In this document: one piece after another, positions 8,479 through 16,156 of the stretch
How the letters are laid out: the number at the start of each line of letters is the position of its first letter
Numbering within the stretch: position 1 is the first letter of the stretch
Assembly (NCBI RefSeq): GCF_029953285.1
Contig: NZ_JASAOI010000038.1
Coordinates: forward strand, 1 to 64,000
Source of the DNA: Yinghuangia seranimata
Lineage (GTDB): Bacteria > Actinomycetota > Actinomycetes > Streptomycetales > Streptomycetaceae
Length of the DNA: 64,000 nt
Direction of reading: 5' to 3'
The notes under the pieces: model-generated
What the model saw: the letters and a program-made list of their open reading frames with translations, nothing else
Databases searched by the model: none
What the model was told of the DNA's origin: nothing
Made by a program: the position numbers and the translations under genes

Positions 8479-9915
8479 TCACGCGTCGCGGTCGGTGCGG
8501 CGCCGTCCGAGGAACGCCCCGGCCAGCAGGGCCCCGAGGAGAACGAGCAGCGCGTTGACGAGGATCGCGGTCGTCACGCCGGACAGCACCGCGTCGGTGG
8601 CGGTCGAACCGCCCGCGCCGGCCGTGGCGATCGCGCTCATCACCGGGATGCCGAGCGTGATGCCGACCTGCTGCGTCATGGTGGCGAGGCCGGTGGCCAG
8701 GCCCTGCTCCTCGTCCGGGAGTCCGGACGTCGCGGTGACCATGAAGCCGACGATCACCAGCATGTTGCCCACGCCGCCGACGAACGTCGCAGTGAGCAGC
8801 AGCCAGATCCACGCGCCGGACGTCCCGAGCGCGACCAGGGCGAGCGTCGCCACCGCCTGAACGACGCCGCCGAACACGATCGTGGCCCGGTTGCCGAACC
8901 GCCCCACCGCGCGCCCACCGAGGGTGCCGCCGAGCACCGTGCCGACACCCAGCACGCCGAACGCGAGGCCGGTGGCCAGCGGCGTGTAGCCCAGCACCTC
9001 CTGCAGGTAGAGCGTCAGGAGGAACACGAGCGACGTCTCGGTCACGAAGGCGATGAGGCCTGCGGCGTTGCCCCAGATGACGTTGCGGCGCTTGAGGACG
9101 CGGGTGGGGACGAGCGGCTCGGCAGCGTGCTGTTCGACGAACCAAAACGCGACCAGCAGGACGAGTCCGGCGACGAGCGACGCGAGCGTGGCGGGCTTCG
9201 TCCAACCGCTCTCCCCCGCCTGCGTGAGCCCGAACACGAGCAGGAGCAGGCCGCCGGTGACGGACACCGCACCGGGCACGTCAAGCCTCGGGCGACGTAC
9301 GGGACTTGAGTCGGTGATCACTGACGGAGCGAGCACAACAATCACCGCCGCAACCGGCACATTGATGAAGAACGCCCAGCGCCACGAGAGCAGATCGGAC
9401 AGCAGCCCGCCGAGGATCGCCCCGGCGGTGAACCCTGCCGACATGAGCGCGCCGTTGAGGCCGAGCGCGCGCTCACGCAGCGGACCCTCCTTGAACGCGG
9501 TGGTCAGCAGCGCCAGCCCGGCCGGAGTCACGGCGGCGGTGGCCAGACCCTGCACCACCCTTGCCACGAGCAGGACTTCGGGCGACGTGGCGAGCCCGCC
9601 GAGCGCCGAGGACAGGCCGAGGACGGCCATGCCACCGATGAACAGCCGCTTGCGTCCGACCAGATCGGCGACGCGGCCGAACAGCAGCGTGAATCCGGCC
9701 GCGGCGAGGGCGAACGCGGTGGCGATCCACTGGAGGTTCGCGAGCGAGAAGCCGAGGCCTTTCCCGACGGCGGGGAGGGCGACGTTCAGGATCGAGAAGT
9801 CCACGGCGACCATGAACTGGGCGCCGAGGAGCAGGGTGAGCACAAGCTTTTGACGCCCCGTCATCCGGACGGGGACGTCGGCTGTATATGCGGGGTTCTC
9901 CAGAACCGCGGACAT
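8479..9915 (-). CDS. MFS efflux transporter, DHA2 (EmrB/QacA) family
   Basis: A 478-residue protein with about 14 hydrophobic helices, the number expected for drug:H+ antiporter family 2. The first helix carries the family pattern AVDFSILNVALPAVGKGL (motif D1-like, about residues 38-55). The loop between helices 2 and 3 has the major-facilitator motif LFGRVADLVGRKR (about residues 79-91). A VVQGLATAAVTPAGLALL segment corresponds to helix 4 motif B/C. The start at 9915 has AAAGGGAGT upstream. It is divergent from a TetR gene, and two matched operator-like repeats lie between them, so it is probably an inducible toxin or antibiotic exporter. The substrate is not known. Confidence 0.9.
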   Translation of the reverse strand: MSAVLENPAYTADVPVRMTGRQKLVLTLLLGAQFMVAVDFSILNVALPAVGKGLGFSLANLQWIATAFALAAAGFTLLFGRVADLVGRKRLFIGGMAVLGLSSALGGLATSPEVLLVARVVQGLATAAVTPAGLALLTTAFKEGPLRERALGLNGALMSAGFTAGAILGGLLSDLLSWRWAFFINVPVAAVIVVLAPSVITDSSPVRRPRLDVPGAVSVTGGLLLLVFGLTQAGESGWTKPATLASLVAGLVLLVAFWFVEQHAAEPLVPTRVLKRRNVIWGNAAGLIAFVTETSLVFLLTLYLQEVLGYTPLATGLAFGVLGVGTVLGGTLGGRAVGRFGNRATIVFGGVVQAVATLALVALGTSGAWIWLLLTATFVGGVGNMLVIVGFMVTATSGLPDEEQGLATGLATMTQQVGITLGIPVMSAIATAGAGGSTATDAVLSGVTTAILVNALLVLLGALLAGAFLGRRRTDRDA

Positions 9916-10033
9916 GACAAGTACTCCCTTTCGGGCAGGCAGGGGACGTGGGAGAGCGGGCAGGGACTGGACGCGGGGTGCGGGGTGCGGCCAGGCGCGG
10001 GACGCCGGGGCGCGGGCAGGGGCCGCCCACGCC

Positions 10034-10057
10034 TTAATGGTTCTAGCGTCCCGTTAA
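10034..10057. promoter_or_regulatory. Putative TetR operator O1
   Basis: TTAATGG-N10-CCGTTAA, an inverted repeat with one mismatch, 119 bp before the efflux gene start. A second copy with the same 10-bp spacing starts exactly 54 bp to the right. Confidence 0.6.
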
Positions 10058-10087
10058 GGTAGGATCACCGTAACACCTTTGACACTC

Positions 10088-10111
10088 TTAATGGAACAGG
10101 AGTCCCGTTAT
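10088..10111. promoter_or_regulatory. Putative TetR operator O2, overlapping the TetR start codon
   Basis: TTAATGG-N10-CCGTTAT. It shares most of its inner bases with O1 (GTCCCGTTA in both). It covers the ribosome-binding site and the ATG of the TetR gene, so binding would repress its own synthesis. Confidence 0.6.
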
Positions 10112-10733
10112 GGCCACGGACGCGGATCCCCGCCCCACCCGGCCCGGCGGCCGGACCGCCCGCGTCCGCGAAGCCGTCATGCGCGCCGCCGGCGACGCAC
10201 TCGCCGAACACGGCTTCGACCGCCTCGACCTCGCCGACGTCGCCCGCCGCGCCGACGTCGGCAAGACCACCGTCTACCGGCGCTGGTCCACCACCACCGG
10301 ACTCGTCGCCGACCTCCTCGCGCACATGGCCGAGGAATCCGTCGCCCGCACCGACACCGGCAACCTGCGCGACGACCTCCGCGCCAACGCCCGCCTCGTC
10401 GTCCGCACCCTCACCGACCCCCGCCAGGGCCCGCTCTTCAAAGCCGTCATCGCCGCCGCCACCGGCGACCCCCGCACCACCGAAGCCCTCAACCGCTTCT
10501 ACGCGATCCGCATCGCCGAATGGGCCGGCTGCGTCGACGCCGCCGTCACCCGAGGCGAACTCCCCACCGACACCGACCCCCACGAGGTCATCCGCGCCGT
10601 CTCCGCCCCCCTCTACTACCGCCTCCTCGCCACCGGCGACCCCCTGGACGACACCACCGCCACCCAAGCCGCCGACGCCGCCCTCGCCGCCGCGATCGCA
10701 GGGGTGTTCACCACCGGAACCACATCGCAGTAG
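10110..10733 (+). CDS. TetR-family transcriptional regulator
   Basis: A 207-residue repressor. The N-terminal helix-turn-helix occupies about residues 20-66 (DALAEHGFDRLDLADVARRADVGKTTVYRRW; cited in parts: DLADVARRADVGKTTVYRRW is the recognition region). The C-terminal helical ligand/dimer domain includes LVVRTLTDPRQGPLFKAVIA. It is divergent from the DHA2 efflux gene and very probably represses it, with release by the pump's substrate. ATG 10110 has AGGAG seven bases upstream; this site lies within operator O2. Nucleotide composition is strongly biased to C at third positions, more than in its neighbours. Confidence 0.9.
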   Translation: MATDADPRPTRPGGRTARVREAVMRAAGDALAEHGFDRLDLADVARRADVGKTTVYRRWSTTTGLVADLLAHMAEESVARTDTGNLRDDLRANARLVVRTLTDPRQGPLFKAVIAAATGDPRTTEALNRFYAIRIAEWAGCVDAAVTRGELPTDTDPHEVIRAVSAPLYYRLLATGDPLDDTTATQAADAALAAAIAGVFTTGTTSQ

Positions 10734-10816
10734 TCGGCCGTGCCTATGTCCGGCAGCGGCGGACTTTCGACACCCGGAATGCAACTTTCCGCTGTGACCT
10801 TCGTCGCGTGATCAAC

Positions 10817-10849
10817 TTCATCCAACTGGTTGTAAGGCATTTGGATGAA
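10817..10849. promoter_or_regulatory. Inverted repeat upstream of small secreted protein gene
   Basis: TTCATCCAA (10817-10825) and its exact complement TTGGATGAA (10841-10849) are separated by 15 bp. The segment is less GC-rich than its surroundings and lies 86 bp before the start of the secreted protein, in the likely promoter/leader. Confidence 0.4.
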
Positions 10850-10934
10850 TGCCAAGATCCCTTCGGTCGCCGCTGGTTCGGCGGCCGGAGCCATATCCCG
10901 GAACATGACCTTCCGAATATGCACAGGGGGATTC

Positions 10935-11339
10935 ATGCGTTCTCGAAGGATTGCCGCGTCGCTTGCCGCGAGCGCGGCGCTGTTCTCGCTGACTCTTGTC
11001 GGTTCACCGGCGTCCGCCTCGGTCTACGACTACGGCGCCGGCGGCGTGCACCTGAGTTCCGAGTACGAGCACATCAACCGGGGCGGTGACCAGTACCGTT
11101 TCTGGAGCTGGAACCCGTGCAACACCGGCCAGAGCGCCGGGTGGGCGGATCTGGGCAGCTCGACCGCCAACAACAAGATCACGTCGTTCGAGACCTGGTC
11201 GTACTGCCAGAACGACCACTACGACCTCCACAACCTCGACGGCTCGGGTAGGCGCAGCGGATATTGGGGCGGATACCAGCCCTACATCGGCAACATGAAC
11301 GGCATGAACGACCTGACCAGCTCCATCATCTGGAGCTGA
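10935..11339 (+). CDS. Small secreted protein, possibly beta/gamma-crystallin or peptidase-inhibitor I36-like
   Basis: A 134-residue protein with a Sec signal peptide: MRSRR, then a hydrophobic stretch ending in SPASA around residue 28. The mature part is about 105 residues, rich in Gly, Asn, Tyr and Trp (GGDQYRFWSWNPC, GWADLGSSTANNKITSFETW), with two cysteines (in NPC and SYC) that may form one disulfide. Such compositions occur in secreted streptomycete beta/gamma-crystallin-like proteins and I36-type protease inhibitors, but I do not see a decisive motif. ATG 10935 follows AGGGGGATTC; the frame is open further upstream but the signal peptide fixes this start. A strong hairpin follows. Confidence 0.65.
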   Translation: MRSRRIAASLAASAALFSLTLVGSPASASVYDYGAGGVHLSSEYEHINRGGDQYRFWSWNPCNTGQSAGWADLGSSTANNKITSFETWSYCQNDHYDLHNLDGSGRRSGYWGGYQPYIGNMNGMNDLTSSIIWS

Positions 11340-11346
11340 ACGAACA

Positions 11347-11382
11347 GCGCGCCCCGGTCAGGGTTGCCTGGTCGGGGCGCGC
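11347..11382 (+). terminator. Hairpin terminator after small secreted protein
   Basis: Arms GCGCGCCCCG (11347-11356) and CGGGGCGCGC (11373-11382), with a smaller inner CAGG/CCTG stem. It begins eight bases after the stop codon. Confidence 0.65.
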
Positions 11383-11403
11383 CCTCCGGGGGAAGGGGAC
11401 GGC

Positions 11404-12282
11404 GTGAGGCGACTGGCCGTCGGTGCGGCGGCGCTGGTGTTCGGAATGGTGTCCGCCGGGTGCGGCGGCGGCGCGGACAAGCAGGCCGAGCCGGCACTGG
11501 GCCCGATGCCCGTGCTGCGTGCCGAGAAGGACATCAAGCTGCCACTCGACGCATATCGGGAGACGCTCGCGCAGCGGGGCAATACATGGCTCGCCGTACA
11601 GACACTGGGGCGCGACTGCATGCGCGGTCTCGGATTCGACTGGCAGATCCTCCCGTTGGCGCAGCAGCAGGACGACGACACCGCCAATTCCCGGCGATAC
11701 GGAATATTCATCGAGGCGGAGGTCCGGCAATGGGGTTACCGCATTCCCCCGCCGATCAAGCCGCCCGAGCCGAAACCGCCCTCGAACCCCGTGACTCCGG
11801 CGCAGATGGAGGCGTGGAGCGGGAAGGCGCAGAACGCGCCGATCGGGCAGGCGGCCGCGGGTGGCGGTTGCTCCGGGCAGGCGATCGCAAAACTGGCCAA
11901 GGGCACGTCGGGTGCCGGCCGGGACCTCGTCGAGCAACTCGTCCACCAGGCGAGCGACTTGGCGGAGGAGGACAGCCGGGTGGTCAAGGCCTTCGCAGCC
12001 TGGAGTTCGTGCATGAAGGGGCGAGGCTTCTCCTACAAGTCTCCGTGGGATGCCAACGACGCCTTCCCGTCCGCGGGCGACGCCGTTCCCCAGCAGGAAC
12101 TCGTCACCGCCGCCGCGGACCTGGAGTGCCGGCAGTCGGTGAACCTCGTCAACCTCTGGTTCGCCGTCGAATCCGCGTACGAGCAGCGGTTCATCGAGCA
12201 GAACGCCCAAGCCCTGCAGGCATACAAGAATCACCTGGAGACCGTGCAGCACGAGGCGCTGACCGTACTCGCCGGCCGCTGA
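11404..12282 (+). CDS. Putative lipoprotein of unknown function
   Basis: A 292-residue protein starting at GTG. A short signal sequence (RRLAVGAAALVFGMVSAGC) ends in a lipobox-like VSAGC with Cys20, so lipid anchoring to the outer face of the membrane is likely. The mature part has several cysteines, including DCMRGLGFDW and SCMKGRGFSY, two similar Cys-Met-x-Gly-x-Gly-Phe units about 145 residues apart that suggest an internal duplication, plus a Pro-rich linker (PPPIKPPEPKPPSNPV) around residues 116-132. I do not recognise a characterised family. It precedes the MacAB-like operon by 89 bp on the same strand and could be co-transcribed. Confidence 0.65.
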   Translation: MRRLAVGAAALVFGMVSAGCGGGADKQAEPALGPMPVLRAEKDIKLPLDAYRETLAQRGNTWLAVQTLGRDCMRGLGFDWQILPLAQQQDDDTANSRRYGIFIEAEVRQWGYRIPPPIKPPEPKPPSNPVTPAQMEAWSGKAQNAPIGQAAAGGGCSGQAIAKLAKGTSGAGRDLVEQLVHQASDLAEEDSRVVKAFAAWSSCMKGRGFSYKSPWDANDAFPSAGDAVPQQELVTAAADLECRQSVNLVNLWFAVESAYEQRFIEQNAQALQAYKNHLETVQHEALTVLAGR

Positions 12283-12371
12283 CAGGCGCGGCGCGAAGTG
12301 CCGGCGCACCGTCGACCGCCGACGCGCCGGAACGCTGAGGGCACACCACGCACAGCTACGGAAGCGAGAGC

Positions 12372-13937
12372 ATGGCAGACCTCCGGAGCCGACCCGGCCG
12401 CACCGGCCTCGGCGGACCCCCTGCCGGGGCGTCCGAGTCGGAACCCGTCCAGCCCCTGCGCCGCAGGCGTGGCCGCGCGCTCGCGTGGGTGGTGGTGATC
12501 GCCGTCGTGCTCGCCGGAGCGGGCGTCGCCGCGGCGCGGTTCATCAAGTCGCCTGCGGAGCGGGCCGCGGAGGCGGACCCGCCGGCTCCGTCGGTGATCA
12601 CAGCGCCGGTCGAATCGCGGCGGCTGACCGACACCGTGGTGCTGCGCGGACAGGTCGCGGCGGCGCAGACGGTGGAGGTCGCGCCGCAGGGCGGCGGAGG
12701 CAAGGACGCGGCCGGCAAGCCTGTGGTGACCGGAGTGCGGGTGACGGCCGGCGACGTGCTGAAGCCCGGGCAGGTGCTGCTGGAGATATCCGGGCGGCCG
12801 GTGTTTGTGCTGCCCGGTGAGGTGCCGGTGTACCGGGACCTGAAGCCCGGCGCCGAGGGCAAGGACGTCGCCCAGTTGCAGGCGGCGCTGGCTGCTCTCG
12901 GACTGAAATCCGGTGCGGACAAGGATGGTTCGTACGGAACCGGCACCCGCAAAGCGGTCGAGGACCTGTACCGGCGACTCGGATACGAGCCACCCAGGTC
13001 GCCGGACGCGGGCGACGAACAGCTCAAGGGCGCGCAGGACCGTGTGACGCAGGCCGAGCGGGCCGCCAAGACCGCCAAGGACGCGCTGGCCTCGGCGCGG
13101 GCCGCCGCGAAGCAGGCCTCCCCGCCGCCCTCGGGACCCGCGAGCGGTGGTCCCGGGGCGGACCCGGTCAAGGCCGCCGAACAGCAGTCCGCCTACGCCG
13201 ACGAGGACCTGGCCAAGGCGCGAAAGGACCTCGCGGATCTGCAGGCCAAGGCCGGGGCGATGGTGCCGGCCGCCGAGGTCGTGTTCCTCAAAGGATTCCC
13301 GGGCCGGGTGGACGCGGTCGGCGCCCGGGTCGGCGGCGAGGTGAAGGAGAAGGCCGTGACGATCTCGGCCGGCGCACTGGTCGCGAAAGGGCAGCTGGCG
13401 CCGCACGAGAAGGGCCTGGTGCGGCCGGGCATGAAGGTCAGGCTGCTCTCCGAGCTGACCGGGGTCGAGGCCGAGGGGACGGTGGCCTCGGTGGCGGACA
13501 CGCCCACCGTCCCGAACGACACCGACGGGCGGGGCGCGGGCGCGGGCGCGTCCACCGGACGGACGTTCGAGATGGTGGTGGCGCCGACCAGCCCCCTGGA
13601 CCCGAAACTCGCGGGCCAGGACGTCCGGCTGACCGTCGAGGCGGCGTCGTCCGACGGTGAGGTGCTGGTCGTGCCGCTGTCGGCGGTCTCCGCCGGGGCC
13701 GACGGCCGCACCGTGGTGACCGTGCTGGCGGCGGACGGCGGGCAGCACCGGGTCGAGGTGCGCCCCGGCCCGACCGGGGACGGCTTCGTGCAGGTCACAC
13801 CGGCTGGCGGCGGGCGACTGACGCCGGGCGACCGCGTGGTGGTCGGCGTCAAGCGCACCCGCACGGACTCCGACGGCGGTGGGCGGGGCGGGGCTCCGGC
13901 CGGTGGCCCGGGGACCTCGTCGGGTGGTGCCGGATGA
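12372..13937 (+). CDS. Membrane-fusion/adaptor protein with peptidoglycan-binding domain (MacA/HlyD-like)
   Basis: A 521-residue protein with a cytoplasmic N-terminus, one membrane helix (ALAWVVVIAVVLAGAGVAAARF, about residues 37-58), and a large extracytoplasmic part. The lipoyl/barrel-sandwich halves flank an inserted peptidoglycan-binding_1 module (GAEGKDVAQLQAALAALGL, about residues 158-195) and a charged Ala/Lys coiled coil (about 215-300). The C-terminal beta-barrel (LVVPLSAVSAGADGRTVVTV) and a Gly-rich tail follow. The design matches actinobacterial adaptors that pair with an ATPase and an FtsX-like permease. Its stop overlaps the ATPase start (ATGA), so the three genes form one unit. 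Confidence 0.82.
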   Translation: MADLRSRPGRTGLGGPPAGASESEPVQPLRRRRGRALAWVVVIAVVLAGAGVAAARFIKSPAERAAEADPPAPSVITAPVESRRLTDTVVLRGQVAAAQTVEVAPQGGGGKDAAGKPVVTGVRVTAGDVLKPGQVLLEISGRPVFVLPGEVPVYRDLKPGAEGKDVAQLQAALAALGLKSGADKDGSYGTGTRKAVEDLYRRLGYEPPRSPDAGDEQLKGAQDRVTQAERAAKTAKDALASARAAAKQASPPPSGPASGGPGADPVKAAEQQSAYADEDLAKARKDLADLQAKAGAMVPAAEVVFLKGFPGRVDAVGARVGGEVKEKAVTISAGALVAKGQLAPHEKGLVRPGMKVRLLSELTGVEAEGTVASVADTPTVPNDTDGRGAGAGASTGRTFEMVVAPTSPLDPKLAGQDVRLTVEAASSDGEVLVVPLSAVSAGADGRTVVTVLAADGGQHRVEVRPGPTGDGFVQVTPAGGGRLTPGDRVVVGVKRTRTDSDGGGRGGAPAGGPGTSSGGAG

Positions 13938-14614
13938 GCCCGGTCATCGCCTTCCACGGCGTCGGGCTCACGTACCCAGGCCCGCCGCCGGTCCCGGCCC
14001 TGCTCCCGGTCGATCTGCGGGTGGAGCGCGGGGAGTTCGTGACGATCGTGGGTCCGTCGGGCTCGGGCAAGTCGACGTTCCTGAACGTCGCGGGTCTGCT
14101 CGACCGCCCGTCCTCGGGCCGGTACGTGCTCGACGGCGTCGACACCGGCGCGCTGAAGGACGCCGAGCGCACCGCCGTACGCGGCTCGCGCATCGGGTTC
14201 GTGTTCCAGGCGTTCCACCTCCTCGCGCACCGCGGTGCGCTGGAGAACGTCGAACTCGGCATGCTGTACGGCGGCCTGCCGCGCCGTGAACGCGCCGAGC
14301 GGGCCCGGGCCGCGCTGGTCCGGGTCGGACTCGGGCACCGGCTGCACGCGCTGCCGACGACGTTGTCCGGCGGGGAGCGGCAACGCGTCGCGATCGCACG
14401 CGCGTTGGCGCCGCGCCCCGCACTGCTGCTGTGCGACGAGCCGACCGGCAACCTGGACACGGCCACCGCCGCCGACGTCCTGGACCTGCTCGACGAACTG
14501 CACGCCGCCGGGATGACGGTCATGCTGATCACCCACGACCCGCAGGTCGCCGCGCGCGGCACCCGCACACTGACCATTCGCGACGGGCTGCTGACCGAAC
14601 AGGCTTACGCGTGA
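13934..14614 (+). CDS. ABC transporter ATP-binding protein, MacB/LolD type
   Basis: A 226-residue nucleotide-binding subunit. Walker [10 protein letters not shown] is at about residues 39-47, the Q-loop in GFVFQAFHLL near 95, the signature LSGGERQR near 140, and Walker B LLLCDEPTGNLD near 162, a form typical of the MacB/LolD branch. The H-loop is in MLITHDPQV. It starts in ATGA overlap with the adaptor and ends in GTGA overlap with the permease. It should power export or mechanotransmission rather than import. Confidence 0.9.
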   Translation: MSPVIAFHGVGLTYPGPPPVPALLPVDLRVERGEFVTIVGPSGSGKSTFLNVAGLLDRPSSGRYVLDGVDTGALKDAERTAVRGSRIGFVFQAFHLLAHRGALENVELGMLYGGLPRRERAERARAALVRVGLGHRLHALPTTLSGGERQRVAIARALAPRPALLLCDEPTGNLDTATAADVLDLLDELHAAGMTVMLITHDPQVAARGTRTLTIRDGLLTEQAYA

Positions 14615-15864
14615 CCGGCCTTCACGCCGAGCCGGAGGTGGCGCCGTCCGTCCCCAAGTCCCGACTGCGCATGCGAGACCTGCTGACCGAGGCCGCCGCA
14701 GGGATGCTGCAGCGCCCGGCCCGCTCGGTCCTGACCGCGCTGGGCACCGTCCTCGGCGTCGGCACGTTCGTCGCCGTCCTCGGCCTGACCGCGACAGCGA
14801 CCGGCCAGATCGACGAGCGGTTCAACGAGCTGACCGCCACCGAGATCGGCGTCGACGACACCGGCGGCACGAACGCGGCGATGCTGCCGCTCGCGTTCAC
14901 CCCCGACGCCGACGCCCGGGTCCGCGCGCTCAACGGCGTGACCGGCGCCGGCGTGTATTGGCCGGTACGCCTGCCGACCGGTGCCACCGTCCGCGCCGCA
15001 CCGGTCGGGCGCGACGCGGGCGGCCAACCCGTCCAGGTCGTCGGCGCGTCCGCCGGACTGCTGCCCGCCGCGGGCGCGACCTTCGCGGAGGGCCGTGCCT
15101 GGGACACCTTCCACGACTCCCGCGCCGAACAGGTCGCCGTCATCGGCGAAGGCACGGCCGCTCGGCTGGGCATCACCACGCTGGAAACCCAGCCCGCCGT
15201 GTTCATCGGCGACGTTCCCTTCACCGTGGTCGGGATCCTCGCCGACACCGAGCGCAAGGCCGACCTGCTGCTGTCCGTCCTCATCCCGCGCACCACCGCC
15301 GAGAAGATCTGGGGCCCGCCCGAAGACGGCAAGCGCGCCGCCATGCTCGTCACCACCGAACTCGGCGCCGCACGCCAGGTCGCCGACGAGGCCCCGTACG
15401 CGCTACGCCCCGACCACCCCGACTACTTCACAACCATCCCGCCCCCGGACCCGCGCACCCTACGCGACAACGTCACCTCCGACCTGGGCACCCTCTTCCT
15501 CCTGCTGGCCGGGATCTGCCTGGTCATCGGCGCGGTCGGCATCGCCAACACCACCCTCGTCGCCGTCATGGAACGCACCGGCGAAATCGGCCTCCGCCGC
15601 GCCCTGGGCGCCCGCGGCCGCCACATCGCCGGCCAGTTCCTCGCCGAATCCGCCGCCCTCGGCGCCCTCGGCGGCCTGGTCGGCACCAGCCTCGGCACCA
15701 TTGCCGTCGTCACCACCAGCGCCGCCCGCGCCTGGACCCCGGTCGTCCACCCGGCCACAGTCGCGGCCGCCCCCGCAATCGGCCTCCTCACCGGCCTACT
15801 TGCGGGCCTGTACCCCTCCTGGCGAGCATCCCGGATCGAACCCGTCGAAGCACTACGTAGATAG
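14611..15864 (+). CDS. ABC transporter permease, MacB/FtsX type
   Basis: A 417-residue permease. An N-terminal membrane helix (about residues 37-58, SVLTALGTVLGVGTFVAVLG) is followed by an extracytoplasmic MacB periplasmic-core-like domain of about 220 residues. Three C-terminal helices follow within about 290-410 (TLFLLLAGICLVIGAVGIANT, LGALGGLVGTSLGTIAVV, and the last ending near PSWRASRIEPVEALRR). The closing RIEPVEALR is a hallmark of this family. GTG 14611 overlaps the ATPase stop. Together with the adaptor this is a tripartite exporter; cargo could be a lipid, peptide or antibiotic. Confidence 0.88.
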   Translation: MTGLHAEPEVAPSVPKSRLRMRDLLTEAAAGMLQRPARSVLTALGTVLGVGTFVAVLGLTATATGQIDERFNELTATEIGVDDTGGTNAAMLPLAFTPDADARVRALNGVTGAGVYWPVRLPTGATVRAAPVGRDAGGQPVQVVGASAGLLPAAGATFAEGRAWDTFHDSRAEQVAVIGEGTAARLGITTLETQPAVFIGDVPFTVVGILADTERKADLLLSVLIPRTTAEKIWGPPEDGKRAAMLVTTELGAARQVADEAPYALRPDHPDYFTTIPPPDPRTLRDNVTSDLGTLFLLLAGICLVIGAVGIANTTLVAVMERTGEIGLRRALGARGRHIAGQFLAESAALGALGGLVGTSLGTIAVVTTSAARAWTPVVHPATVAAAPAIGLLTGLLAGLYPSWRASRIEPVEALRR

Positions 15865-15901
15865 AGAGAAACCGACCGAGTCGAAGTCGATCGTGGACGT
15901 C

Positions 15902-15936
15902 AAGAAGCCCCAGGGGACGCTCCCCTGGGGCTTCTT
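15902..15936. terminator. Strong 16-bp hairpin between MacB-type gene and tRNA-Val
   Basis: Arms AAGAAGCCCCAGGGGA (15902-15917) and TCCCCTGGGGCTTCTT (15921-15936) with loop CGC; the stem is perfect. It lies downstream of both the plus-strand transporter operon and the minus-strand tRNA, so it can end transcription in both directions. Confidence 0.8.
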
Positions 15937-15939
15937 CGC

Positions 15940-16016
15940 TGGTGGGCACAGACAGACTCGAACTGTCGACCCCTGCTTTGTAAGAGCAGTGCTCTAACCA
16001 ACTGAGCTATGCGCCC
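15940..16016 (-). tRNA. tRNA-Val (anticodon UAC)
   Basis: On the minus strand the acceptor arm GGGCGCA pairs with TGTGCCC (one G-U), and the 3' CCA is encoded (15940-15942 with discriminator A at 15943). The D arm contains AGCTCAGTTGGTTAGAGC; the anticodon stem-loop CTGCT-CTTACAA-AGCAG gives anticodon TAC (Val, GUA codons); the T arm contains the GTTCGAGTC consensus. Length including CCA is 77 nt. It is followed by a strong terminator hairpin. GUA is a rare Val codon in such GC-rich genomes. Confidence 0.95.
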
Positions 16017-16156
16017 GAAGGGGGACAGCGTACCGAATCGGTGTGTGTGCATGCGCACGCGTTTCATCGGGGTGGGGTGGGGGTGGTTGGCCGGTGGGGG
16101 TGGGGTGGACCTGGGAGGATGGGGGTGGGAGTCCCAGGGCGGCGACGGGAGCTGGT

